From positions 1 to 64,000 of the forward strand of contig JBIPLJ010000002.1 in assembly GCA_044368415.1 (NCBI GenBank): 64,000 nt of DNA, given 5' to 3'. The translations under genes and the position numbers were made by a program. The notes beneath the pieces were generated by a model. The model ran no database searches and was not told where the DNA came from. It was given only the letters and a program-made list of their open reading frames with translations. Positions 1-8,080 of the stretch are shown here, one piece after another (position 1 is the stretch's first letter; each line of letters opens with the position of its first letter). This stretch comes from UBA4615 sp044368415 (GTDB lineage Bacteria > Pseudomonadota > Gammaproteobacteria > Burkholderiales > Burkholderiaceae_E).

Positions 1-62
1 ACCAACAACGCGAACTGTTCGACGCCGTCGATCTGCCTGTACCCGTCAGAAACGCCCTGTAG
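1..62 (+). CDS. Possible 3' end of a gene cut by the window edge
   Basis: Reading from base 3 gives a short coherent tail, QQRELFDAVDLPVPVRNAL, ending in TAG at 60-62. The segment is too short to assign to a family. Its codons (CAA, GTA, AGA) are less G+C-biased than the rest of the window. Frame 1 is also open here, so this is only a candidate. Confidence 0.25.
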   Translation, partial: QQRELFDAVDLPVPVRNAL

Positions 63-376
63 TGCCAAAACCGTCGAGCTGAACATCGACATATCAACGA
101 CTTACGCGAATATCTGTCGAACTCGGGAGACCCGCGCGACTCGGCGGTGCGCGGTGCGACCGTGGGGCTCACGCCCAGCAGCGCGGCGAGCGTCACCAGC
201 GGGATCGCCAGCAGCACTGCGCTGCCGCAGCGAACGCCGTCTAAAGCCAGCGCTCCTGCAGGGCGACCACGTAGTACCCGGGCCTTCAGAACGCGTTCGC
301 TGGAACGGACGGCCAGGACCGGCGCACGGCAGTCCGTCAGAGCCCCGCTGGAGGTGTCCGTCGGACGGACCTGCGC
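63..376. other. No supportable gene; low-G+C edge then GC-rich spacer
   Basis: Bases 63-140 are clearly less G+C-rich than their surroundings. The rest is GC-rich and open in several frames, but no frame gives a recognisable protein. A hydrophobic stretch on the minus strand near 170-230 resembles a membrane segment but has no supported start. Gene debris is possible and cannot be proved from this sequence. Confidence 0.4.
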
Positions 377-1633
377 TCAGCTGATCGCGTCGTTCAGCCG
401 CGTCGCGATCGCAATCAACGCCCGGTCGCTGCCAGCCGGACCGAGCAGCGAGACACCGAGCGGTGCGCCGTTCGCATGCGGCCAGGGCAGGCTCACCTGC
501 GGCAGCCCGGCGATGCCAGCGATGCAGGTGATCGCCTGCGTGCGCATGCGGATCGCGTCGACCGCCGGCCCGTTGTCATCGCGTCGCGGCGCGAGGGTTG
601 CGGCCGAGGGCAGCACCGCGATGCCATCGTCGCCGAGCAGCGCGCGGACCGAGGCGCGGATGCCGGTGAGCCGGCTGCGGGCGGCCTCGGCGTCGGCCGC
701 GCCGACGCGCCGCGCCGCCGCCCAGCGGGCCGCGATCGCGTCGCCGAAGCGCGGGGCGTGGCGCTCGATCCACGCGCCGTGCACGGCCCATGCTTCGTGG
801 CTGCTGGCGCTCACGAACGCACGGCGCCAGTCGTCCAGCACGGCGCCGTCCTCCGCGGCGCAGGCCGCCTGTACCGGCGCGTCGAGCGACGCAGCGAGCG
901 CCGTGAGCGCGCGTTCGAGCGGCTCCCGGAACACCTCGTCGGCGAGTGCCCAGGCGTCGTCGAGCCGCAGCACGCGGCGCGCACGCCAGCCGGCCGCGTC
1001 CGGTGCGCCGCCGGCGAGCAGCACGTCGGCGACGCGTTCGAACACGCTGGCGTCGTGGGCCATCCAGGTTGGCGTGTCGAACGACGGGCACAGCGGCACC
1101 AGGCCCTCGGCCGACAGCCGTCCGTGTGTGGTGCGCAGGCCCCAGATCCCGCAGTAGCTCGCTGGCACCCGCGTCGAGCCGCCGGTGTCGGTGGCAAGCG
1201 CGACGTCGACCAAGCGCGCCGCCACCGCGCTCGCCGAGCCACTCGACGAGCCGCCTGGCACCCGCTCTGGGGCGCGCGGATTGAGCGGCGTCCCGTAGTG
1301 GACGTTGGCACCGTGCAGGCTGAACGCGAGCTCGTCGGTCAGCACCTTGCCGACGAGCGTCGCCCCCGCGGACGACAAGGTCGCGACCAGCGGACTGTCG
1401 GCACACGCGGGGCCGTGGGTGTCGAGCCAGGTCGGATTGCCTGCGCCGGTGACTCGGCCGGCGACGTCGAAGAGGTCCTTGGCGGCGAAGCACACGCCGA
1501 GCAGCGCGCCGCCAGGTGCGCCGGCGCGCACGAAGCGCCCGTGGGGCACCCAGGCGCCGACGGTGTCCTCGATCGGGAACGCCGCGTCGCCTGGGGCCGG
1601 GAGGGAGGTGGCGAGATTCGGAGCGTCAGACAT
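377..1633 (-). CDS. Amidase-signature (AS) family hydrolase
   Basis: This is a cytoplasmic hydrolase of the amidase signature family, which cleaves C-N amide bonds with a Ser-cisSer-Lys triad. The triad is visible: Lys52 in FAAKDLFDV, the cis-Ser at about 129 in PGGSSSGSASA, and the nucleophile Ser at about 153 in DTGGSTRVPASY. The protein is 418 aa, slightly short for the family (about 450-500). The start at 1633 has an AGGA upstream; the extra 29 codons of the longer open frame are Pro/Arg-rich and unlikely to be translated. The substrate cannot be read from the sequence; bacterial relatives include amidases and allophanate- or aryl-amide hydrolases. It lies 83 bases downstream of the lrp-type gene on the same strand, so the two may be co-transcribed. 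Confidence 0.9.
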   Translation of the reverse strand: MSDAPNLATSLPAPGDAAFPIEDTVGAWVPHGRFVRAGAPGGALLGVCFAAKDLFDVAGRVTGAGNPTWLDTHGPACADSPLVATLSSAGATLVGKVLTDELAFSLHGANVHYGTPLNPRAPERVPGGSSSGSASAVAARLVDVALATDTGGSTRVPASYCGIWGLRTTHGRLSAEGLVPLCPSFDTPTWMAHDASVFERVADVLLAGGAPDAAGWRARRVLRLDDAWALADEVFREPLERALTALAASLDAPVQAACAAEDGAVLDDWRRAFVSASSHEAWAVHGAWIERHAPRFGDAIAARWAAARRVGAADAEAARSRLTGIRASVRALLGDDGIAVLPSAATLAPRRDDNGPAVDAIRMRTQAITCIAGIAGLPQVSLPWPHANGAPLGVSLLGPAGSDRALIAIATRLNDAIS

Positions 1634-1716
1634 CGAGGCGGTTCCTGGGTGGGCGTCGGGATACGTCTTCGTCCGGCGGGGGCGGGCCGGTGCCGCAGGA
1701 GGTGGGCCCCGAGCCG

Positions 1717-2292
1717 TCAACGCCTGCGCCGCGGGGCGGGAGGCGACGACGCGGCCGCGGACGGGGCAGCGCCCGAGGGCGCCGCCGTCGCCGAGCCGCG
1801 CTTCGACCCCCGAATCCCCCGCACGGCCGTCGTCGGCAGCGGCAGCGCGGTCTTGTAGCGTACCTGCTTGAGCGTGAAGCTCGAGCGGATCTTCTCGACC
1901 CCGGGAATCGGCGACAGCCGCTCGAGGATGAAGCGCTCGAGCGATCGGATATCCGGCACCACGACTCGCAGCAGGTAGTCCGCGTCGCCGGTCATCAGGT
2001 ACGCCTCCATCACCTCCTCGTGTGCGCCGATGCGCCGCTCGAACTCGGCCAGCGTCGCGGTGTTCTGCTCGCGCAGGCTGATCGAGATGAACACCGACAC
2101 GCCCAGGCCGAGCGCCTCGGGATCGACCAGCGCGACGTAGCGCCTGATCGTCCCCGCCGCCTCGAGCGCGCGCACTCGGGCCAGGCAGGGCGAGGGCGAC
2201 AGCTTCACGCGGCGGGCCAGCTCGACGTTCGACAGCGAGCCGTCGCGCTGCAGCTCGGACAGGATCGCGAGGTCGGTGGCATCAAGCGGCAT
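1717..2292 (-). CDS. Lrp/AsnC family transcriptional regulator (MdeR-like by context)
   Basis: This is a DNA-binding regulator that responds to an amino acid or related ligand. The N-terminal helix-turn-helix begins LDATDLAILSELQRDG and contains LSNVELARRVKLSPSP. The C-terminal RAM ligand/oligomerisation domain includes VMEAYLMTGDADYLLRV and RSSFTLKQVRYKTALPL. It has 191 residues; Lrp proteins are usually 150-165, and the excess is an Ala/Pro/Arg-rich tail of about 35 residues. The start at 2292 opens directly into the family's N-terminus. It is transcribed divergently from the E1-type dehydrogenase across a 125-base gap, as in the Pseudomonas putida mdeR-mdeBA locus. That parallel is inference. 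Confidence 0.9.
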   Translation of the reverse strand: MPLDATDLAILSELQRDGSLSNVELARRVKLSPSPCLARVRALEAAGTIRRYVALVDPEALGLGVSVFISISLREQNTATLAEFERRIGAHEEVMEAYLMTGDADYLLRVVVPDIRSLERFILERLSPIPGVEKIRSSFTLKQVRYKTALPLPTTAVRGIRGSKRGSATAAPSGAAPSAAASSPPAPRRRR

Positions 2293-2417
2293 ATAAGTTC
2301 GCCAGTTAATTCTTCTGAAGCATGTAATGCTGCCACGACCGCCAAACGGGGCCAAGCACGGCACCATCGACGGTCCGACGCGGCATACCATGGTTGCAAC
2401 GTTTGGAGACCTCCCTA
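2293..2417. promoter_or_regulatory. Divergent control region between the Lrp-type regulator and the E1 gene
   Basis: This 125-base gap separates two divergent start codons and contains the only AT-richer stretch nearby (about 2300-2330). Lrp-family proteins commonly bind such gaps to regulate both sides. An SD-like GGAG at 2405-2408 precedes the ATG at 2418. No exact Lrp consensus was identified by eye. Confidence 0.5.
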
Positions 2418-5177
2418 ATGAACGCCCCCTTGCGCCTCGACGCGCTCCACACCCCAGCAAGCGGCGTGTCCTCGAGCGAGCCGCAGGCCGACGCCGATCC
2501 TCAGGAGACCGCCGAGTGGGTCGAGTCACTCGCCGCGGTCGTCGAGCACGCCGGACCCGAGCGCGCGCGTTTCCTGCTCGACGCGCTGCAGCGGCATGCG
2601 GCCCGCGACGGGCTGCGCTGGCGGCCGGCGCTCGCCACGCCCTACGTGAACACCATCCCGGTCACCGAGCAGCCGCCGTTCCCCGGCGACCTCGAGCTCG
2701 AGCGCGAGCTGTCGGCGCTGATGCGCTGGAACGCACTTGCAATGGTGGTGCGCGCCAACCGCGCACACGGCGAGCTCGGCGGCCACATCGCCTCATACGC
2801 GTCGGCTGCCGACCTGTTCGAGACCGGCTTCAATCACTTCTTTCGCGCGCGCCGCGACGGCTTCCACGGCGACTTGGTCTATTTCCAGCCGCACTCCGCG
2901 CCCGGCGTCTACGCCCGCGCCTTCCTCGAGGGACGGCTGCGCGCAGAGGACCTCGAGCACTACCGTCGCGAGCTGTCTGCGCCAGCCGCCGGCGCCCGCG
3001 GGCTGTCGAGCTATCCGCATCCGTGGCTGATGCCGGACTTCTGGCAGTTCCCGACCGGCTCGATGGGCATCGGCCCGATCAGCGCCATCTACCAGGCGCG
3101 CTTCATCCGCTACCTCGAGACACGTGGCCTGCTCGCGCACGTGGGCTTCGGCGGGCAGGACGATCATGCGGCGCAGCGCAAGGTCTGGGGCATCTTCGGC
3201 GACGGCGAGATGGACGAGCCGGAGTCGATGAGCGCGCTGACGCTGGCCGCGCGCGAGCGGCTCGACAATCTGGTGTTCGTCGTCAACTGCAACCTGCAGC
3301 GGCTCGACGGGCCGGTGCGCGGCAACGGCCGCATCGTCGACGAGCTCGAGGCGCTGTTCACCGGCGCCGGCTGGAACGTGATCAAGCTGGTCTGGGGCAG
3401 CGACTGGGACGGCCTGCTCGCACGTGACGTGCACGGCGCGCTGATCGACGCCTTCGACGGCACGGTCGACGGCCAGTTCCAGACGCTCGCAGCCACCGAC
3501 GGCAAGTTCAACCGCGAGCGCTTCTTCGGCCAGAACGAGGCGCTGCGCGCGCTGTCGCAGGGCATGACCGACGAGCAGATCGACCGCCTCACCCGCGGCG
3601 GCCACGACCCGGTGAAGCTCTATGCCGCCTACCACGCGGCCGCGCGCCACGTCGGGCGGCCTACGGTGATCCTCGCGCACACGAAGAAAGGCTTCGGCAT
3701 GGGCAGCGCCGGCCAGGGCCGGATGACGACGCACCAGCAGAAGAAGCTCGACGGCGACGCGCTGATCGCGTTCCGGGACCGCTTCCGGCTGCCGATGACC
3801 GACGCCCAGGCCGAGGCGCTCGAGTTCGCGAAGCCCGCCGACGAGGCGCCCGCGATGTGTTACCTGCGCGGGCGCCGCGAGGCGCTCGGCGGCGCGATGC
3901 CCGCGCGCGTGGCGGCCTGCGAGCCGGTGCCGGTGCCGCCGCTGGCCCGCTGGGGTGAGTTCGCGCTGAATGCCGAAGGCCGCGAGATGTCGACCACCAT
4001 GGCCTTCGTGCGGATGCTGGGCAACCTGCTCAAGGATCCGGCGCTCGGGCCCCGCATCGTGCCGATCGTCGCCGACGAGGCGCGCACGTTCGGGATGGCG
4101 AACCTCTTCCGCCAGGTGGGCATCTGGTCGTCGGTCGGCCAGCGCTACGAGCCCGAGGACATCGGCTCGATGCTGTACTACCGCGAGGCGACCGATGGGC
4201 AGATCCTCGAGGAGGGCATCACCGAGGCGGGCGCGCTCGCCTCGTGGACCGCGGCCGCGACCTCGTACTCGGTGCACGGCCTCGCGATGATGCCGTTCTT
4301 CATCTACTACTCGATGTTCGGTTTCCAGCGGGTCGGCGACCAGATCTGGGCGGCGGCCGACCAGCGTGCGCGTGGCTTCCTGATCGGCGCGACCGCCGGC
4401 CGCACGACGCTGGGCGGTGAGGGCCTGCAGCACCAGGATGGCAGCTCGCACCTGGTCGCGGCCACCGTGCCGAACTGCCGCGCATGGGATCCGGCCAGCG
4501 CGGGCGAGCTCGCGGTGATCGTCGAGCACGGCATGCGCGAAATGCTCGAGCAGCAGCGCGACGTCTTCCACTACGTCACCCTCGGCAACGAGAACCAGCC
4601 GCAGCCCTCGCTGCCCGCCGGGGTCGAGGCGGACCTGCTGCGCGGCCTGTATCGCGCGCGGCCGGCGCCGGCCGGATTGCCCTCGGACGCGCCTCGGGTC
4701 ACGCTGATCGGCAGCGGCTCTCTGCTCGCCGAGGCGAACGCTGCGGCCGATCTGCTCGCCGCCGAGCACGGTGTGGCCGCCGAGGTGATGAGTGCCACCA
4801 GCTGGAGCGAGCTCGCACGAGACGGTGCGGCCTGCGAGCGCGCAGCGAGGCTCGAGGGCGCGCGTGGCGTGCCGCATGCCGAACGCATGCTCGGCGGCTC
4901 GGACGCGCCGGTGGTGGCGGTCAGCGACTGGGTGCGCGCGGTGCCGGAGTCGATCCGCGCGTTCGTGCCGCGCGAGCGGCACTACCTCGTGCTTGGCACC
5001 GACGGCTTCGGGCGGAGCGACACGCGGGCCGAGTTGCGCGCGTTCTTCGAGGTCGATGCGGCGTCGATCGCGCATGCGGCGGTGTTTGCGCTGCATGTAC
5101 AGGGTCGGGCCGACGACGGATCGCTCGCGCGGGCGAGGGCGCGGCTCGCGGGCGGCGAGGCGCCCTGGGCACGGTGA
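2418..5177 (+). CDS. Stand-alone pyruvate-dehydrogenase-type E1 (2-oxoacid dehydrogenase, homodimeric)
   Basis: This is a thiamine-diphosphate-dependent 2-oxoacid decarboxylase of the AceE type, 919 aa and slightly longer than E. coli AceE (887). The ThDP motif is clear: GDGEMDEPES near residues 260-270, followed by NCNLQRLDGPVRGN. The N-terminal E1p signature TPYVNTIP and the terminal LGTDGFGRSDTR are also present. Such E1s normally hand an acyl group to E2 lipoyl domains, but no E2 or E3 gene lies nearby. With the divergent Lrp-type regulator, the arrangement resembles mdeR/mdeB of Pseudomonas putida, where the E1 handles 2-oxobutyrate from methionine breakdown; the methionine gamma-lyase gene is missing here. 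The ATG at 2418 is preferred over an in-frame one at 2394 because GGAG precedes it. Confidence 0.9.
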   Translation: MNAPLRLDALHTPASGVSSSEPQADADPQETAEWVESLAAVVEHAGPERARFLLDALQRHAARDGLRWRPALATPYVNTIPVTEQPPFPGDLELERELSALMRWNALAMVVRANRAHGELGGHIASYASAADLFETGFNHFFRARRDGFHGDLVYFQPHSAPGVYARAFLEGRLRAEDLEHYRRELSAPAAGARGLSSYPHPWLMPDFWQFPTGSMGIGPISAIYQARFIRYLETRGLLAHVGFGGQDDHAAQRKVWGIFGDGEMDEPESMSALTLAARERLDNLVFVVNCNLQRLDGPVRGNGRIVDELEALFTGAGWNVIKLVWGSDWDGLLARDVHGALIDAFDGTVDGQFQTLAATDGKFNRERFFGQNEALRALSQGMTDEQIDRLTRGGHDPVKLYAAYHAAARHVGRPTVILAHTKKGFGMGSAGQGRMTTHQQKKLDGDALIAFRDRFRLPMTDAQAEALEFAKPADEAPAMCYLRGRREALGGAMPARVAACEPVPVPPLARWGEFALNAEGREMSTTMAFVRMLGNLLKDPALGPRIVPIVADEARTFGMANLFRQVGIWSSVGQRYEPEDIGSMLYYREATDGQILEEGITEAGALASWTAAATSYSVHGLAMMPFFIYYSMFGFQRVGDQIWAAADQRARGFLIGATAGRTTLGGEGLQHQDGSSHLVAATVPNCRAWDPASAGELAVIVEHGMREMLEQQRDVFHYVTLGNENQPQPSLPAGVEADLLRGLYRARPAPAGLPSDAPRVTLIGSGSLLAEANAAADLLAAEHGVAAEVMSATSWSELARDGAACERAARLEGARGVPHAERMLGGSDAPVVAVSDWVRAVPESIRAFVPRERHYLVLGTDGFGRSDTRAELRAFFEVDAASIAHAAVFALHVQGRADDGSLARARARLAGGEAPWAR

Positions 5178-5459
5178 GCCCGAGGTCCTGGGCGGCGCGC
5201 CGTGATCCGCGGCGGGTTACCCACCCGTCATCCGTGAACTGCCGCCCGCCGCCTGCCGCCCCTGACGATGGCTGTGCGCCACGAGGGTCTGCGCCGATGA
5301 GGCATCATCGAGGTTTCCTGCCAAGCACACGAGCCATGTCCGCCCTCCTCGCTGCCCTCGACCGTCGGATCGAACGTATCTTCGCCCTGCTCGCCAAGAG
5401 CACGCTCGCGCGTCGGCGGGACCGCTGACGCAGCCGCAGTACGCTTGACGTCGGGCATC
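5178..5459. other. Spacer without a supported gene
   Basis: The stretch lies between the E1 stop and the PhyH-like remnant. A 30-codon plus-strand frame at 5337-5428 encodes a possible amphipathic peptide, but it lacks a convincing ribosome binding site. The minus-strand frame continuing from the PhyH remnant stays open and has no family resemblance. Confidence 0.4.
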
Positions 5460-5867
5460 GATCCCGTAGTCGATGACCCGCGCCTCGTTGAAGGGCACGA
5501 AGTCGTCGCCGTTGACCGCCGAGGCGACCGCGAGCAGGTCAGGGTGGCCGTAGACGCGCAGGTGTGTCTCGGAGAACTGCAGCGGGCCGAGGATGAGGTA
5601 GACGATCTCCTCGGGCGCATCGGCGGCAGCGGTGGGCTCGTGCATCTTCACCGGGTGCCGGCCGTTGGCGAGCGTGGTGCCGCCGAACGGGTCGGCCAGC
5701 GGCTTCGACCAGAACAGCGTGGGCGACTCGAGGCCGACCCCGATGGCCGGCCGGCCCAGCGCTTCGACGGTGGCATCGTGCCGTACCGGCAGGCGCTCGA
5801 GCACGTTGCCGCGAATGTCGGCCTCGATCGCGGCGAGTTTCTCCTTCGAGTTTCGTCTCCCTTCTTT
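5460..5867 (-). pseudogene. N-terminal fragment of a phytanoyl-CoA dioxygenase-like (PhyH) gene
   Basis: The minus frame gives a coherent stretch from about 5850 to 5471 including VLERLPVRHDATVEALG, LQFSETHLRVYGHPDLL and NGDDFVPFNEARVI. This resembles the front part of PhyH-type Fe(II)/2-oxoglutarate dioxygenases. The family then continues with the segment carrying the first metal His-x-Asp pair. Here homology stops at about 5471 and the frame degenerates. The catalytic core is therefore missing and this is a 5' remnant. It sits just downstream of the pirin gene on the same strand. No convincing start codon with SD is visible; GTG at 5804 is one option. Family assignment is moderately sure. 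Confidence 0.55.
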
Positions 5868-5887
5868 GGGGGCCGCCCGCCCGCCGT

Positions 5888-6751
5888 TTAATCCGGCAGC
5901 GGGATCCTCTCGGTCTCGCCCTCGATCGGCTCGAAGCGGTCTTCGACCCAGCGGGCCTTGGCCGCCTCGATGCGGCCGCGGTCACTTGCGACGAAGTTCC
6001 ACCAGACGAAGCGCGGCCCGTCGAGTGGCGCGCCGCCGAAGATCGCAACGCGCGCGTCGGCGGTGGCGTGCATCGCGGCCGGCGCGCCGGTCTCGAGCGT
6101 CGCGAGGGTGCCGGCGGCGACCGGCGTGCCGTCGAGCGCGACCGCGCCTTCGATGACGTAGAGTGCGCGCTCGGGATGGTCGGCAGGCATCGCGAGCGTG
6201 GCGCCCGCGGCGAGCGTGCCGACCGCGTAGAGCGTGCGACTGGCGACCGGCACCGGCGAGCGCAGGCCCCATGCGTCGCCGGCGACGATCGCCAGCCGCG
6301 TACCAGGTGCCTCGAAGATCGGCACGTCGGCGGCGGGCACGTGCACGAAAGAGGGTGCGTCGTCCTCGTTCGCGCTCGGCAGCCCGACCCAGACCTGAAG
6401 CCCGTGCGAACGCGCGGGCGAGCCGCGCTTCGCCTCGGGCGCGCGCTCGGAATGCACGATGCCGCGGCCGGCGACCATCCAGTTCACCTCGCCCGGCCGG
6501 ATCGACTGCACGCTGCCGACGCTGTCGCGGTGCAGGATCTCGCCTTCGAACAGCCATGTCACGGTGGCCAGCCCGATGTGCGGATGCGGCCGCACGTCGC
6601 CGATCTCGGCGCGCGACATCTCGACCGGGCCGAAATGATCAAAAAACACAAACGGGCCCACCGTGCGGCGCGTGGCGACGGGCAGCGCGCGGCGCACGGA
6701 GAAGCCCGGGGACAGCTCGCGGCGTGCGGGTTCGATCAGCGTGACGGTCAT
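5888..6751 (-). CDS. Pirin family protein
   Basis: This is a bicupin of the pirin family, 287 aa, the usual size. The N-terminal cupin carries the metal-site motifs GPFVFFDHFGP, HPHIGLATVTWLFEGEILHRDS and the conserved GEVNWMVAGRGIVHSE. The C-terminal pirin domain ends FGGAPLDGPRFVWWNFVAS. Bacterial pirins act as quercetinases or as modulators of partner enzymes; which applies is not readable here. The start at 6751 has GGGAG upstream. The longer open frame upstream is explained by a crotonase remnant, so it is not part of pirin. Confidence 0.93.
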   Translation of the reverse strand: MTVTLIEPARRELSPGFSVRRALPVATRRTVGPFVFFDHFGPVEMSRAEIGDVRPHPHIGLATVTWLFEGEILHRDSVGSVQSIRPGEVNWMVAGRGIVHSERAPEAKRGSPARSHGLQVWVGLPSANEDDAPSFVHVPAADVPIFEAPGTRLAIVAGDAWGLRSPVPVASRTLYAVGTLAAGATLAMPADHPERALYVIEGAVALDGTPVAAGTLATLETGAPAAMHATADARVAIFGGAPLDGPRFVWWNFVASDRGRIEAAKARWVEDRFEPIEGETERIPLPD

Positions 6752-6798
6752 CCGGGAATCTCCCTGCGTGCGATGCCCCGAGTCTAGGCCGGCGCCAG

Positions 6799-6970
6799 TC
6801 ATTCGAGGTGCCCGGCCTCGTCGCTCAGCAGGTTCGCAAATCCAACGAGCCGCTTTGCGAGGTGCCTGATCGACCGCGCCGTCGATCTCGTTGCGCCGCT
6901 CGGGCCCGTTCAGCACGATCCCGGCCCAGCCCTCTTGCCGCTCGAGCAGTACCGCGGAAATCGACTGTAT
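6799..6970 (-). pseudogene. Collapsed enoyl-CoA hydratase/isomerase (crotonase) remnant
   Basis: One minus frame encodes a typical crotonase N-terminus: SAVLLERQEGWAGIVLNGPE followed by RRNEIDGAV. Within about 15 codons the coherent frame changes, and the other frame reads RLVGFANLLSDEAGHLE before a TGA at 6801-6799, which looks like a natural C-terminus. The two ends are joined with the roughly 200-residue middle missing and a frameshift at the joint. I infer a deletion pseudogene. Whether both ends come from the same gene cannot be decided here. Confidence 0.45.
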
Positions 6971-7000
6971 CCCCCAGTCTGCCTGTCGGAGTCCGCCCCG

Positions 7001-7777
7001 TCAGCTGCGCAGCGTGACCCGGTAATCCATCATGTCCGCGCGACAGTCCGTCTCGCTGTGGGCGATCGGCCGCCGCTCCCAGCCGATCATGGTGGTGAGC
7101 ACGCGCAGCACCGGGGCGCCGGGGGTGTAGTCAAGCCGACGTGCGAGCTTCGCGTCGGCCAGCGTCGCGAGCACGCGCACCCGGGTCGACGCACTGCGCA
7201 GACCCAGTCCCGCCTCGATCGCGGTGGCGACGTCGAGCTCGGTCAGGTCGTGCGCCGCCAGCCGCTCGGCGACCTCGGGCGCGCACCAGGTGGTGCCGAC
7301 CACGAAGGGTATGTCGTCCCGGTAGCGCAGCACTGTGACCGCGCCGACCGGCGCGCCGACCGGCAGCTCGAGCTCGCGGGCAACCGCGCGGCCGGCCTTG
7401 ACGACGCGGTGCGACAGCAGCCGGCCGCGCGCGCGATGGCCGCGTTTTCGCATCGCCTCGAGCACGCCCACCAGCGGTCCCTGCGCCACGCCGCGGCCGG
7501 GCTTTGTCACGTACGAGCCCTTGCCATTGACGGTCTGTACCAGCCCGCTCGACTGCAGCTCGGCGAGCGCCTGGCGCACGGTGATGCGGCTCACGCCGAA
7601 GCGCTCGATCAGCGCCGACTCGGAGGGCAGCCGGTCGCCCGGCCCGAGCGCGCCGCCGAGGATGTCGGCGCGCAGGGCGTCGCGCACCTGCGCGAAGAGC
7701 GGCGCCAAGCCTGCGGCGGGAGGGTTTGTGGAACGAGGGATTGTGTCGGCCATCCGAGCCACACTGATGGGGTCCAT
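7001..7777 (-). CDS. GntR family regulator, HutC/UTRA subfamily
   Basis: This is a ligand-responsive repressor of 258 aa. The winged helix occupies residues about 20-90 with the signature LPSESALIERFGVSRITVRQ and wing GKGSYVTKPG. The C-terminal UTRA effector domain follows (VLRYRDDIPFVVGTTWCAPE, then APVLRVLTTMIGWERRPIAH). It is divergent from a decayed gene and the MATE exporter, and a perfect inverted repeat lies 3 bases upstream of the chosen start, which suggests autorepression. An alternative start is the Met at 7753. The ligand is unknown. Confidence 0.9.
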   Translation of the reverse strand: MDPISVARMADTIPRSTNPPAAGLAPLFAQVRDALRADILGGALGPGDRLPSESALIERFGVSRITVRQALAELQSSGLVQTVNGKGSYVTKPGRGVAQGPLVGVLEAMRKRGHRARGRLLSHRVVKAGRAVARELELPVGAPVGAVTVLRYRDDIPFVVGTTWCAPEVAERLAAHDLTELDVATAIEAGLGLRSASTRVRVLATLADAKLARRLDYTPGAPVLRVLTTMIGWERRPIAHSETDCRADMMDYRVTLRS

Positions 7778-7780
7778 GTA

Positions 7781-7802
7781 CTGACCAATGATGATAGGTC
7801 AG
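7781..7802. promoter_or_regulatory. Inverted repeat, probable GntR operator
   Basis: CTGACC (7781-7786) and GGTCAG (7797-7802) are perfect 6-base inverted arms separated by 10 AT-rich bases. The site lies in the short gap between the divergent GntR gene and the GTG at 7819. This placement suits a site controlling both directions. Assignment to this regulator is inference. Confidence 0.6.
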
Positions 7803-7818
7803 GCCAGAAGGAGATCAC

Positions 7819-8080
7819 GTGGAGACGACTCGACCCGCCTTCCAGGCGCCGAAGAAGGTCACGAACGATACGATCATCGGCCAACGGCTAACGGGCACCG
7901 CCGTTGTCCGGTCAACCCCGGTATACCATCCGCGTTCACCCCGGCGGCCAGACGCCCGTCGACTTCTTCGGATCGCTCACGATGTACAACCGCCGCGCCT
8001 GCATTCTGGTGCCCAATGCGATCGAGCGCTACCGGATCGGCGACCGCTGGCGGGCGCCGCACATCCTGAATGCAGGCTGA
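7819..8080 (+). pseudogene. Unidentified gene with intact start and end but missing middle
   Basis: A textbook start is present: AAGGAG, 6 bases, then GTG at 7819, followed by a coherent N-terminus (TTRPAFQAPKKVTNDTIIGQ) to about 7900. After about 7920 a different frame is coherent (VHPGGQTPVDFFGSLTMYNR, then ACILVPNAIERYRIGDRW) up to TGA at 8078-8080. The two ends are in different frames and total only about 85 codons, so an internal deletion with frameshift is likely. The stop overlaps the MATE start at 8070, suggesting the ancestral gene was coupled to the exporter. I do not recognise the family. The operator upstream would have controlled it. Confidence 0.5.

Noticed and set aside
2793..5096. 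767-codon minus-strand open frame opposite the E1 gene
   Set aside because: Antisense shadow of a conserved enzyme; no recognisable domain.
5298..5428. Small plus-strand open frame with a possible amphipathic peptide (from 5337)
   Set aside because: No convincing ribosome binding site, no family, and the area is debris between genes; GC-rich sequence keeps many such frames open.
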